Shown here one piece after another: positions 23,359-34,879 of a stretch of 64,000 nucleotides of DNA (its first letter is position 1; every line of letters begins with the position of its first letter). Source of the DNA: Ovis canadensis (Eukaryota > Chordata > Mammalia > Artiodactyla > Bovidae); NCBI RefSeq assembly GCF_042477335.2, contig NC_091245.1, forward strand, positions 116,532,501 to 116,596,500, written 5' to 3'. Position numbers and translations under genes: made by a program. The notes below the pieces were generated by a model. The model worked only from the letters and a program-made list of their open reading frames with translations. It was not told the origin of the DNA and ran no database searches.

Positions 23359-23564
23359 GTATAAATGGATGTAAACTTTACAAATCTCTTCCTTGAGACT
23401 TAGAGAGACTAAGGGGAGTTTTCTAAATAATTTTCTCTGATCCCTTTTGTTTGTAAGTCAGTAGAAATATCCTCTGAATGGAAATACACAGATTTAAGGG
23501 CCAGATTCCCTCACACTCTTACATGTCCTTAAACTAAAATTTCTAAATGAGTGGCCTCATGAAG

Positions 23565-23800
23565 CAGTATGCAGTGATTTATAGCAAGTCTCTGATACCT
23601 GGAGTTCAAGTTCCAGTTTTGCTCTTCCTCAGCTCTGTGACTGAGGAATGCTTTTCTGTTTCAATTTCCTTGTCGGTAAAATGAGGATAACAGTATTTTT
23701 CTCATAAGATTGTTACAAGGAATAAATGAGTTAATATATATAAAGAACTTCAAGCAGTGCCTGGATAATATGTGCTATGGGAGCATTACTTACTAATATA
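23565..23800 (+). repeat. MIR SINE
   Basis: Ordered MIR landmarks are present: GAGTTCAAGTTCCAGTTTTG, CTCTGTGACTGAGGAATGC, TCAATTTCCTTGTCGGTAAA, ATGAGTTAATATATATAAAG, and AGCAGTGCCTGGATAATATG. Confidence 0.85.
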
Positions 23801-23858
23801 GTATAAAAATATAGTACAATGTAAAAATACAACAAATCTTTTTAAGGGCCTGAGGTTT

Positions 23859-24076
23859 CAAGGATTTCCCTGATGGCTCAGATTCCACCTGCATTGTAGG
23901 AGGTACAGGAGACGCAGGTTCAATCCCTGCGTTGGGAAGATCCACTTGAGGAGGGCATGGCAACCCACTCCAGTATTCTAGCCTGGAGAATCTCATGGAC
24001 AGAGGAGCCTGGTGGGCTACAGTCCTTGAGGTTGCAAAGAGTTGGACACGACTGAAGCAACTTAGCAGGCATGCAA
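23859..24076 (+). mobile_element. Bov-tA SINE
   Basis: The sense copy goes from GATTTCCCTGATGGCTCAGA to GAGTTGGACACGACTGAAGC. The head has lost a few bases (GGTAAAG missing). Confidence 0.9.
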
Positions 24077-24114
24077 GAGCTCTCGAACCATTAAATGGGA
24101 ATCCCTAAACTAGT

Positions 24115-24310
24115 GATTCTCAATCCTCAATGTATATCAGAATCACCTGGAATACTCTTTAGAAATTCACATGCCCAGGCTTTACACCAGGAAAGTTAAA
24201 TCAGGATTTCTGAGGTTGGAGTCCTGAAATCTGTACTTTAAAAAAATTTCTGGTGTGTGATTCCAATGCAGAGTATTGAGAACACCTTCTCTACACTGGA
24301 GATTGAGCAT
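24115..24310 (+). repeat. hAT-Charlie MITE, MER5/MER20-like
   Basis: It begins CTAGTGATTCTCAATCCTCA, contains CAGAATCACCTGGAATACTC, and closes with a near-inverted end, GAGTATTGAGAACACC. Confidence 0.75.
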
Positions 24311-24594
24311 CAGTGCTTTAGAGGGGCTTTGCATGTCATATGTCAAGATGGTGTTTGTTTAATTATTTGATCTTATAATATTTTCGTGAGTCATTCATTA
24401 TTCCAAAGGTGTGAGCAGGCCTATTTTGTTGAAGGCTGTAATTTTCTTTATGCTAGGGTGTCCCTCTGTTGCCATTCACACTCAAATATCTAACACAGGA
24501 CCAACATATGGTGATGGTGAGGGAGGCAGGAATGGAGGAGTAATTGTTGAATTTTACCAACTGTCTTTAAGATCACAATAGTAGTTTTAGGGGC

Positions 24595-24705
24595 TTCTCT
24601 GGCAATCTGGTGGTTAGGACTTACCTTCCAGTGCATAGGATACCAGTTTGATCCCTGGTCGGGGAGCTAATATCTCACATGCCTGTGGCCAAAAACAAAA
24701 TCCAA
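24595..24705 (+). mobile_element. CHR-type SINE
   Basis: GGGGCTTCTCTGGCAATCTG, GTGGTTAGGACTTACC and TGATCCCTGGTCGGGGAGCT are hallmarks of the cetartiodactyl CHR SINE. Confidence 0.8.
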
Positions 24706-25345
24706 AACATAAAGCAGAATCAATATTGTAACAAATTCAATAATGACTTAAAAATGATCCACATAAAAAAAAAAATTTTTTTTAAACAGTATTTTTAAAG
24801 TAAAGAAGTCCACTCAGGTGTGCTACGATTTGGATGAATTCGACACAGGGCTTGCCATTGATCCAAATCATGCCATCCCAGTTTTTGCTTTTTTTGTGAG
24901 ATTTTGTTCATTGTCCTGCTATCTCTGTCAAGGGGTCTCCAAACCAGGTCACTGTGAAACATTTCGCAAGTGAACTAGCACAGTCAAAGATTTGGTGAAT
25001 AGTCTGACAAAAGCCTCTCAGGGTAAGAGCTTCAGACACTTTATAATATGCCTGCATGATCTTCAGCTGGATGCTGAACTTCAGTTTCCTCATCCAAAAC
25101 AGGAGCACAATAATCTCTATCATACTGACTCTTATAAAACTCCAATAATACCATATATGCAAGTGTCATATAATACAAGTCCATGCTACTATTCTTTATC
25201 TGGGCACTCACACTTACTGCCTTCTAGGGTAGTTGAGAAGAGAGAAGATATGTCTTTTATTTCATGGGCAAAATTTTGCTTACAGAGAAGCAAATATGCT
25301 AGAAGACTTCAGGTTCAATAATCTGGTGAATAATATCCACTTTCT
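24706..25345 (+). other. Unique sequence with possible MIR core
   Basis: GAACTTCAGTTTCCTCATCC followed by AATAATCTCTATCATACTGA near 25075-25135 may be a MIR core. Otherwise nothing is recognised. Confidence 0.4.
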
Positions 25346-25353
25346 ATGTAAGT

Positions 25354-25471
25354 GGGCTTCCCTCATAGTTCAGTTGGTAAAGAATCCTTCTGCAATGCAG
25401 GAGACCCCAGTTCAATTTTTGGGTCAGGAAGATCCTCTGGAAAAGGGATAGTCTATCCATTCTAGTCTTCT
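25354..25471 (+). mobile_element. Bov-tA SINE, 3'-truncated, first unit of a tandem pair
   Basis: The tRNA-like head GGGCTTCCCTCATAGTTCAG and half of the body are present. The unit then ends and a complete Bov-tA follows. It has no separate TSD. Confidence 0.85.
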
Positions 25472-25658
25472 TGGGCTTCCCTTGTGGCTCAGCTGGTAAA
25501 GAATCTGCCTGCATTGCAGGAGACCTGGGTTTGATCCCTGGATTGGGAAGATCTCCTAGAGAAGGGAAAGGCTACCTACTCCAGTATTCTGGCCTGGAGA
25601 GTTCCATGGACTAGTCCAAGGAGTCACAAAGAGTCAGACATGACTTTCACTTCATTTC
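25472..25658 (+). mobile_element. Bov-tA SINE, second unit of a tandem pair
   Basis: It starts TTGGGCTTCCCTTGTGGCTC and is complete to AGAGTCAGACATGACTTTCA. The repeat ATGTAAGT lies before the first unit (25346-25353) and after this one (25659-25666), so the pair shares one TSD. Confidence 0.9.
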
Positions 25659-25666
25659 ATGTAAGT

Positions 25667-26538
25667 AGTAGAAATAAACCAGCACTGTGGTTCTCAGATG
25701 ATCAAAACTATAACATTTCAGCAATAAATGCTATGCACAGAAGAGGCCAGACAATCCCAACATTGCTGTTCCTGCTTATTTTTCCTGGAAAGTTGTCTCA
25801 ATCAGTTTAAAGTATCTTGGTATAACTTTACACAGTCACTAAAGGTGGAGGTTGATGTGGAGATAGACAAACAGATGGATAGACACAGAGTTAGACAGAA
25901 GGAGAGACAGACAGAAAAAAAAAGAAAGCCCGAAAGCAAAAAATCTACACACCAATCCTGTGGTAGCCTAGCAATCAAGGCATTAGCAGCCAAAAAGCTT
26001 TTCTTGTGCAGGGGAGTTAATGGATTTATATTATTTGTGGTTATCTGGATTTCAGATTGACACCATAAATATTCAAACTCTGAACTCAGCTGGAAGCAGC
26101 CGCGACTGACTTTTCTGTGACCTAGCTGGAAACTTTAAATCAGCTGTCTCCTTGACTTTCAAGGGAATGACATGCTCCAAATCCATGAGATAGCATCTTC
26201 TTAGTGTTTTATTACCTCCAGAGGACCTCAGTTCAGTATGGTCTATAACTACAGCCTCTCCTGTGAATGCCAAGTCTGGTAAAGATTGCTAAATCATAAA
26301 GTACTCTGTATTGGAGTAGAGATGTCCTGGACTGTGGGTACAGACTGAGCTTATTCTACACAATGCACTTGTCGAACTTGCATCTAGTGTAAACCCTACA
26401 ACGCATTACTCATGGACTGACATGAATCTACATCCACAGCTCTCTCTGTTCAGCAGATCTTGTGCAGTTAATTTCTTCTTCATTTTCTGTATTTACTTGT
26501 CTCTGGGACATCGATTTATAGGGTTACTATGCAGGTTT
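25667..26538. other. Unique sequence, with a GACA/GATA-rich patch
   Basis: Around 25860-25925 there is a degenerate purine-rich tetranucleotide run (AGACAGAAGGAGAGACAGAC). The ORFs across it are low-complexity. Nothing else is recognised. Confidence 0.5.
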
Positions 26539-26749
26539 GCTGTTGTTTAGTCACTAAGTCGTGTCTGACACCTTTGTGAAACAGTGGACTGTGGCTCACT
26601 AGGCTCCTCTGTCTATGGGATTTCCCAGGCAAGAATACTGGAGTAAGTTGCTGCTTCCTTCTCCAAGGGATCTTCTCCACCCAGGGATCAAACCCACGTC
26701 TCTGATTGGCAGATAGATTCTTTATCACTGAGCCACAGGGAAGCTCCAC
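26539..26749 (-). mobile_element. Bov-tA SINE (antisense)
   Basis: It spans TTTAGTCACTAAGTCGTGTC to the reversed head, ATTCTTTATCACTGAGCCAC. Confidence 0.88.
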
Positions 26750-27868
26750 TATTTTTGTTGCAGTACATTGTGAGTTGCTTCCAGTTCTTATGCTCAGTAG
26801 CCAGCAAAAGTGAGACACTCCTCTAGAAATGGAGTTTATATCTCTCTGGTTCACTTCAGAGGTGATGAGAGGATTTTGGTGCTAGGAGGATGGGGACAGT
26901 GCTCTTCATACCCACAATGTTTCAGGAATTGGGGGAACCTTCCACTAGCAACAAGCTTCCCTTTGCCCCATTACAAAATGTGCTGAAGGTTTGACATTGC
27001 CAAATCCATCATAAGAATTGGGCCAGCTCTCTGTCAGCATAACAGATGTGGCAGCAGCCACAATGTCAGTAAAGGTTATGTCCTGCTTCAGAGAAAAAGG
27101 GGCCAAAACACCAATTAAGTAATTGCTTGGGGGAAAAAAAATCAAGCTTTCCTTCTAGGCAGGCAATGGCATTATCAGGAAGCTTCCATACACGGGCTGC
27201 TCTCCCTTCCTTTCCCGGATGAGTTGAAAAGTGTTATCAGAGGAAGATTGTGGTTCCATTACCAAGAAAAAGGGCAAGACATGAACAATTGCAAATTGTG
27301 ACTTCAGAGGTCCCATCTATTCAGTGTTTGAAAATCTACTGGGAGTCCTTATCCTTATAATTTGATCCAGACCATAATATACCCCAGATGTTGTAACACT
27401 TGCTTTGTATATTTGATATAATGGAAGAGGAAAAAGGAAAATAATCCATTAAGATGAAATCAGCACAATGCTAGACTTGGTTTCTATTTTAATGTTATTA
27501 AATTCTTAATTTTACATGAGGCATCCTAATCTTTTTTGATGCTTAGGGCCTCTGAATGGTTTAATCATAGCCTGAGTAAAGAGTATTCCAAGGAAAAGGA
27601 AAAACCTGAGAAGGGTACTGCAAAAAGAATAGCACAGCTGGAGTGAAACCTAGAGGAGGGGAGTGGCAGGTAGAAAGGTAGGCAGGAGCAGACCATTGAC
27701 CAAACACTTGAAGACAGAACTTGGCTAGACTGCCATGCCAAAGTTCTATAGTGATGAGACACCCTTGCATGATTATTAATAGGAAAGTAGCAGGATCATG
27801 TTTGCATCTCAGACAAATCACTGACAACTGTTTAAAAGATGGATTAGAGGAGGGCAAGAATAGAGATG
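26750..27868. other. Unique sequence, no feature seen
   Basis: About 1.1 kb with no recognised repeat, gene or RNA. Confidence 0.45.
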
Positions 27869-28089
27869 GGCTTCCCAGGTGGTGCTAGTAGGAAAGAACC
27901 TGCCTGCCAAGGCAGGGGACATAGGAGACGCGGGTTCAGTCCTTGGGTTGGGAAGATCCCCTGGAGAAGGAAATGGCAAACTCCAGTATTCTTGCCTGGA
28001 GAGTCCCATGGACAGAGGAGCCTGGAGGGCTCCAATCCATGGGGGCACACAGAGTTGGACACTACTGAAGTGACCTAGCATGCATGCAG
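27869..28089 (+). mobile_element. Bov-tA SINE
   Basis: It runs from GGGCTTCCCAGGTGGTGCTA to AGTGACCTAGCATGCATGCA. The head carries the GGTGGTGCTAG variant also seen at 57113. Confidence 0.9.
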
Positions 28090-29469
28090 GAATGGAGGCA
28101 AGTAACAAGTTAAAAGGATGTTGAACTAGGCATGGCAAAATATAAGGAGGGCCTGAACCAGAGCATTAAAAGTAAAGATGGAAAGAAACAATATGTAAAG
28201 GTGAAATTAACTGAGACGGTGAGTGATTAGTTATGAAGACTAAGGAAGCAGACTCTCTCAATGATAAGGTTGTCCTTTCTTAGTCTGTGTGACTGGGAAT
28301 ATTATGGTACCACCAATGAAGATGAAGAATATTGCAAGAAGAGCAGGTTGGAGTGAAAAGTATTAGCTTAGTTCTGAGCAGGTTCAATTTGAGTCTTTGG
28401 TGAATCATATTGGTCCTAATTTCCCAACCTGCTCTAAATAGTTGCTGCAGTTGCCCATTTATCATCACTGTTAGACATAAAGTTCCATTTCCATAGTAAA
28501 GTCACACTTTTGGAGTAAGATGTTACACTCAGTCTCTAGTCACATTTCAGAAGCAGGTATGTGTTTGTAATTCATGAGACAATACATTCCCATCTATTCC
28601 CTTTGAATTCTAAACAGTTCTTTTGTTTTTTTTTTTTTCTCTAAACAGTTCTTAACTCAGAACTTCTGTGATCTGTTTAGTTTAATGTGACACAGAAAAG
28701 CAGGATGCTAGGAGGAGTAGGAACACTCTGGAAAAGAGGTAATTAACACCGGATAATCAAAATCTGAAGAAAAATATCTCACTTGAAGATTAGCAGATTG
28801 ATACAATACCAAGTATGAGTAACTTCTATGGAGAAATCCTAGTGTTAATTCTGTTAGCCATCTAAAATTATCTTGGATACAAAAAATGAACACCTGTTTA
28901 AGACAAAAAGTGCAGTGTTTTGAGTCTATAATCAAACAGCAGATTGTTGAGAGGCAGTTGGTCTCAGGGATGACCAGAAACTGAGTTGCGAATTTCGTCA
29001 GTTTCTCTCAATTGCTATCTCTCATTTCTGTTTCTCTTTATGTCCCTAATTCATTCTCTTATATGGGCTTTCTCTAAGAGCTGGAAATATTGTCCATTGG
29101 TAGATCCCAAGCTTTCAGTTAAAAGCCCTTCCTTTCTAGAGGAACTGTTTCTCTTCCATAGTTTCAATCTGAAGAAGCCGGGGCTCAGTGGAAAGAGTGT
29201 TATGATTTACTACCCCTAGTAAAATTGCACATTTGAAGAGTAAATGAACAATATTTCCTTGCCCTGTCCAAAAGTGGTGCTATTCTCAAAAGAAAGGAGA
29301 TACATCTACCAGATAGAGCAATAGATGCATGCTGTGCTGCTATTGTAAAAATTATGCAAAAATTTGTGCATACCATGCCATGCCTAAGTTTCACATAAGG
29401 GCAATGAGAGTTTATTATGCAAGCGCTGATCTAAGTCTCACTCTGAGAATATGCAGTTGGGCAGGAGCC
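28090..29469. other. Unique sequence, no feature seen
   Basis: No recognised feature apart from a T-run near 28624-28640. Confidence 0.45.
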
Positions 29470-29668
29470 ATTACAGTACTCCCTTTTCTGATTCATGACT
29501 CACTCCCTTGTGCTCCTATAGCATCAAATGTGTGCATCTGGTAAATCACTTAATACACTGTCTTGTAATTATTATTTATGTGCCTGTCTTCATCTGTAAA
29601 CTGTGAGCTCCTTAAGATCAGCGACTATCTTCATAGTTTTGTATGCTCAGTTCCTGGTACATTATTTC
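29470..29668 (+). repeat. L2 LINE 3' end
   Basis: AAACTGTGAGCTCCTTAAGA, then GTATGCTCAGTTCCTGGTAC, match the L2 3' end (GTAAGCTCC...). The copy is diverged. Confidence 0.65.
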
Positions 29669-30883
29669 AGTGGCATTCTTTCTCCTGCTAGAGAAGAAAA
29701 ACTAAAAACTCACTATTTCTTAATTTGAAGTTCTTTTCCCAAGTGACAGAAGCAGCAAATCTTTCAAGCAACAATGTGGGGGGATAAAAGCTGTACACTG
29801 CGTTTCATACAACTATTGTTATTGAAAAGTAAGATTACTCCTGAAAGTCCCAGTACTCTTCCCATTAGCAACCTCTGAGAAATGTTTGCTGCTTGATTAG
29901 AAACATGGAATGGGAGGAAGGGAAGTAAATGTTAGTCTTCTTGTATTTTTCATAATGAATAATAGTAATACTGATGTATGTAAAGAGGATATTAATAAAT
30001 TACCAGTACCCGGTATTGTGTTTGGAACTGTATAGAAGTCAAGAATTTATGCTGTGCTAATGACACACTTTTTTTCTCCCTAAACAGTATGAAATTGTGA
30101 ATCTCTTGACTAGTGTTCAGGGTGGAGTTGGTAAGTAGGGAACATTAGCAAATGTACTACCCTGCAGATCAAACATATGATTTTCTTTCTCACCAGCAAT
30201 ATCCCACAATTCACACAGCCAATCATCCACCAAAGGCTGAAAGCAACTGCTAAATTCCAGCAATCTGACTTGACTTTTAACTATTTTTTTTGACATTACT
30301 GATTCTTGCACATCTATACAGGGAGAAGAGCGCTTGAAGAAATTATAGGGTCTCTTCTGAGATAGTTGCAATATCTTGGTCTTGTTAAAGGGATCACACA
30401 CCTATTTACTTTTTCCTCCAAAGCATTAGACACTAGAAAAGTAATTTGAATAGATCTATGAATTGGCTTCTGCTCCACCAAGGAGCTTGTCATATGCAAG
30501 AGCAACATTTAGGACAAAAAAATCTAACCATATGTAGATTTCTAGTTTTGTTCCCAAAATAACTCCTGGTGTTGTTGGCTCTTTTTCCTCATCTAGTTAC
30601 CATCTGGGGTTTGTGTATGTCTGTGTGTGCACACGCGCAGGCAATAATACCTCCTCCCCGCAATCTGCCAAGAACAGATACTCTCCATCGACCTCGCCCA
30701 CGCTTATATACCTCACTGAACCAGGAATGCAGAAAGGGTTTCAGATAGAATGAAGAGGCCAGTTTCTCCCTTGAAGCCAAAGATTTTACATGCATTTCAT
30801 GCTTGCCTTAAAAAAAAAAAATGTTGATCTGTAAACAGAGGCCAAGGAGACTGATAGCAATAGGAATTAATTTACAAAAGTCT
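29669..30883. other. Unique sequence, no feature seen
   Basis: No gene recognised. The minus-strand frames near 30117-30795 match nothing I know and are short. A short GT/CA tract with two CpGs lies at 30612-30640. Confidence 0.45.
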
Positions 30884-30896
30884 AGGATGTTATGCG

Positions 30897-31112
30897 AGGG
30901 CTTTCCTGGTGGGTCAGTGGTAAAGGAACCGCCTGCCAATGCTGAGACGTAGGAGACCTAGGTTCAGTCCCTGGGTCAGAAAGATCCCCTGGAGAAGGGA
31001 ATTGCAACCCACTCCAGTATTCTTTCCTCGAGAATTTCATGGGCAAAGGAGCCAGGTGGGCTAACAATCCATGGGATTGCAGAGTCAGACGCAACTGAAT
31101 GCACATACACAC
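30897..31112 (+). mobile_element. Bov-tA SINE
   Basis: The sense SINE starts AGGGCTTTCCTGGTGGGTCA and ends GAGTCAGACGCAACTGAATG. AGGATGT at 30884-30890 and 31113-31119 is a likely short TSD. Confidence 0.88.
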
Positions 31113-31119
31113 AGGATGT

Positions 31120-32330
31120 ATGTGAATCCTTGATCTTAAGAAAATGTATGGAAGTGTTTAAGAGCTTGAGGGCTACAAATATTTTTGTATAAACTGAACA
31201 ACTGACTCAAACCATGGCCTGTTTCACTTTTGCTTCATGAACTTATTTCACATTTCTTTGGTTTAGAAATGACCAAGGCATTGAACTAATTAAAAAAATA
31301 ATTTAATATGTAGGAATAAATCCTAGCCAAGCTGAGACCTTGTCAGCCAATTTCAACCTGGAGTGCAACCTTAGAACAGAATAGTAAATCTCCTATAATA
31401 GGGGTTTCCAGATCCAGTATATCATAGAATGCTTTGCATACTTGTCAGGAAGCACAATTTACCTCACCAACTGCCCTCACAAACTTGCTGAAACATGAGG
31501 GGTTTAGTGTGTTAATGGGAAACCAAAAGTGCTGGGGAGAGAGAGTCTGGATTTAGGTATAGGCAATAAAAGGGAAGCAGGGCTTACCCTTGGGAAGCAA
31601 GAAGGAGCTAGGGATTCAATGGAAGTGAAAAATGGAGGCAGAGGAGGATGAAACCAGAGACCACTCTGCCTTCCCCTCTTCCCCTTGTGAGGCAGATTGA
31701 TACACACAGGAAGCAGCTATTCCAGGCTTTGTTTCATTTATCCCAGAGAACAGGTCAAGGAAAGGACAAAGTAGCCATCGTGCACATGAAGACTTGGAGG
31801 TGGATTACAGGAAGGGCTTGAGAGAGATAGTCTTTATCTATTTACCTTTCTTTCTTTCTTTCTTTTTCTGTAATAAGGGAAGTCTGCTACTTTGAGTGAA
31901 AGATGCAAAATATCAGGCTCCCTGTTGGCTGGATATGCTGGTGTGATATGAATCATTTTGCTTGGCTTTCCTATACCTGCTCAAAAAGAACTCTATGTTA
32001 GTTGATGTTCACTGAACACCCCTGCTGGACCACCTTTAGGAGATGGTGGAGTGGGAATGGCTGAAGAAATTTGGGATAATGAACTAAGAGAAATCCTCTG
32101 TGACCTTACATTTCTATGTGTAATGTTGAAAATTCCCAAGTCAAGTCTCAAGTCTTGATTAAGACTGTGTACATGGTAAAGAAGGGGTAAAGCAAAGAGT
32201 AATTCATGAATGAATTATTTTTAAAGACTTTACTGATTTAGATAATAAAGCTTGGAAGAGAAGCAGGGAGAACATGTGCTGTCTGGGGCAGAAGAAATGG
32301 ACATCTTTTCATATCAGGCAATCTGAGATA
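31120..32330. other. Unique sequence with a (CTTT)n tract
   Basis: No gene or element is recognised. A short CTTT microsatellite lies at 31846-31867. Confidence 0.5.
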
Positions 32331-32342
32331 CATATATATGTA

Positions 32343-32394
<52 letters not shown>
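32331..32394. repeat. (TA)n microsatellite
   Basis: An interrupted start (ATATGTATATATGTG) is followed by about 42 bp of pure TA at 32351-32392. Confidence 0.98.
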
Positions 32395-32397
<3 letters not shown>

Positions 32398-32559
32398 AAG
32401 ACAATGTGACAAGAGTAAACGTTTTCTAATTCCATTCTAGTTCCACTGATGAGCCACAATATGCAAAGTACTTTTGTACATAATGCCTCATGTTTCCAGG
32501 GTATAAGAAAGAATATCTTTCATCGTTTAACTTATCTCAAAGGAAAAGACTGATACCAG

Positions 32560-32692
32560 TCTTTTTCTATTTCTTTTTTTTGGCCCTGCCATGCAGCATG
32601 TGGGATTTCAGTTCCCAAACAAGGGATTGAACCCGTGCTCCCTGCATTGGAAGTGTAGAGTCTTAACCACTGGACCACGAGGGGAGTCCTGG
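32560..32692 (-). mobile_element. CHR-type SINE (antisense)
   Basis: CATGCAGCATGTGGGATTTC, AAGGGATTGAACCCGTGCTC and TCTTAACCACTGGACCACGA are the reversed CHR SINE. Confidence 0.85.
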
Positions 32693-33984
32693 GACCAGCC
32701 TTAATAGTTTAGGACAATGGATTCTGATTTCATAAGCCTATGTAATTGTAATCATTATAAACATATGTACCAGAAATTTGTGCCAGAGTCGTAAGAATGC
32801 AGGGGAATTTTCAGATGTGAGCAAGTTTGCAGGGATTTTCAGTCATACCAGTCTTCATGTGACTAGCAAACACTAATTTCTGAGGAAGTCACTGAGATGA
32901 AATAGACTTCAAAATCCACACTGTCATTCATTAGAATGTTATTTCTCCTTGGAAATTTTCAGTTCAACGGAAAATGATGCATGGTCATAGGGTAAAGAAA
33001 GCAAAATCAGATACCAATTGTTACTCCAAAGAGTGTTGTAGATGATTTCTGAAGTGTTTGGCCTATCACCAAGATTTCAAACTCATAGAGCAATGACAGG
33101 CTTTATTTTTTGGGGGAAGGTTCTCATTAATATTAACAGGGTGTAGCACAATAAATCCTGAAACTCACACTGAGCACATGATTTAGCTTTGACCATAACC
33201 AAGAGATCACAAACACAGAGATTTATCTTCTTGATGTTTTAACCTCTTGATCAGAGGGTCTGCTATTGGGTGGATGGGGATGCCAGGCCCCTTGTTCCAC
33301 ACAAGGTACAGAGTCAAATTAGATGTGGCTTTTCAGTCTTGAGGCTCTGCTCATCTTCTAAATGGCATATACATTTCCACATATTCTTCTACTGGTTTTG
33401 TCATTATTATTATTATTATTTTCCTGAATGATGCCAAACATTGAGGCTCAGAGAGAAAGGATATGAAGGATTATTTAGGGTAGTCTGAAGAAGGAAGATT
33501 TTGTCCCATGAGCTGTGTGTACATTTCATTCTATGATGACATTTCTGGCATAACTGTTGTGATCACATGTCATCAAAACTAAATTAATAATTATGTGGTA
33601 GGCTCTGAGTGAGGAACTATAGTGAATATTGACACATTTCATAAGTTGTCTTCATGACAGCTTATGGCTTGTTGAATAGAAACACTTACAAACATTAGGT
33701 AATATCCAATAATAAAGAATCTAAATAGCATTTCTAGACAACAATAGCCATGTTATCAAAGGCCACCTATGATTAATTACTCAAGAAATTGTACAGACAA
33801 TAATTGCTGAAATGTTTCAGAGAAAGGAGAGATCCTTTTAGGCTAGGCTTGGAAGGGACATTGTTAAGGAAAAATATGGTTTAATTTAGCCTTTCCAGGA
33901 TAGGAAGGATTTGGATAAGTAGAGAGGAATACCATGTATTTTGATTATCAAAGGAAAGAGAAATAAATGATTATCCTCTCATAC
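32693..33984. other. Unique sequence, (ATT)n at 33403-33421
   Basis: About 1.3 kb with no recognised gene or element besides the short ATT repeat. Confidence 0.45.
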
Positions 33985-34057
33985 TTACTACAGATATAGC
34001 TCTATGCTGGATATTTTCACTACAGTAATTTATATAGTAGATATTGTTGTTCCCTTC
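33985..34057 (-). repeat. MIR (antisense), left piece
   Basis: TTTTCACTACAGTAATTTAT and the following bases fit the reversed MIR tail. The core resumes after the SINE. Confidence 0.5.
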
Positions 34058-34266
34058 AGACTTCCCTGGTGGCTCAGCAGTGAAGAATCCACCTGCAATG
34101 CCGGAAACGCGGGTTTGATTCCTGGGTCAGGGAGATCTTCTGGATGAGGCAACCCACTCCAATATTTTTGCCTGGAGAATCCCATGGACTGAGGAACCTG
34201 GCAGGCTACAGTCTATAGAGTCACAAAGAGTCAGACGCGATTGAAGCAACTGAGCACAGAGCACAT
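34058..34266 (+). mobile_element. Bov-tA SINE inside a MIR
   Basis: It runs from AGACTTCCCTGGTGGCTCAG to GCGATTGAAGCAACTGAGCA. TTCCC on both sides is the only visible, very short TSD. Confidence 0.9.
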
Positions 34267-34375
34267 TCCCAATTAATAAAAAGGGAAACTGAAGCTCACA
34301 GAAGTGAATTACTTTGACTAATATAGCTATGAGAAATAAGAACGTGAAATTTCACTTTCTGCCATGAGATAGTAA
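34267..34375 (-). repeat. MIR (antisense), right piece
   Basis: AAAAGGGAAACTGAAGCTCA then CAGAAGTGAATTACTTTGAC is the reversed MIR core. It joins in register with 33985-34057 when the SINE is removed. Confidence 0.65.
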
Positions 34376-34879
34376 TAGAGAACAGTTTTACCATTCCAGC
34401 TTGGAAAGGTAGAAAACTGAACATAATATATGGAACAACTTATTTAGTTGTTGAACAATAGAATGCAGGACTGTGATCCCTAAGATAAGAAATAAATGAA
34501 GGAACCCCTATTCTGTCCCAACTTACTACTTGGAGTTTCTAGGCCATAGGATCGAGTGAGGGAACCTAAACAGAGCCTGATGATCTTGCAGGAAAACTAA
34601 GGTGATTGAAAATTTTGGAATAGAGTACCAGAGAAGAAAAAGATTTATAGGAAGACTTTTAGAAATATGCAGAGGAGTTCTTTTAAGTCATTGATTGAGT
34701 AACTATCTGTGGATATATAAGAAAAAAAATATTCATGTATAGGCAAAGATTCCTGGCAAATAGTATGCTAAATATTTCCTAGGGCTCACAAAAAATAAAG
34801 AATACTTTGTACCTTTAAGATCCAAAGTGGAAAGATCTTATAAAACATGGTTCATTTGGCAAAGCACGAAAAAAAAATA
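34376..34879. other. Unique sequence, no feature seen
   Basis: No recognised feature. Confidence 0.4.

Noticed and set aside
23859..25658. Functional tRNA genes suggested by SINE heads
   Set aside because: The Bov-tA and CHR heads derive from tRNA-Glu but are degenerate and attached to SINE bodies. No intact cloverleaf was found.
25728..26060. 110-codon plus-strand frame with a charged stretch
   Set aside because: It crosses a degenerate GACA/GATA tract. The composition comes from the repeat and there is no family match.
32238..32459. Minus-strand frame rich in Tyr-Ile
   Set aside because: Translation of the TA microsatellite.
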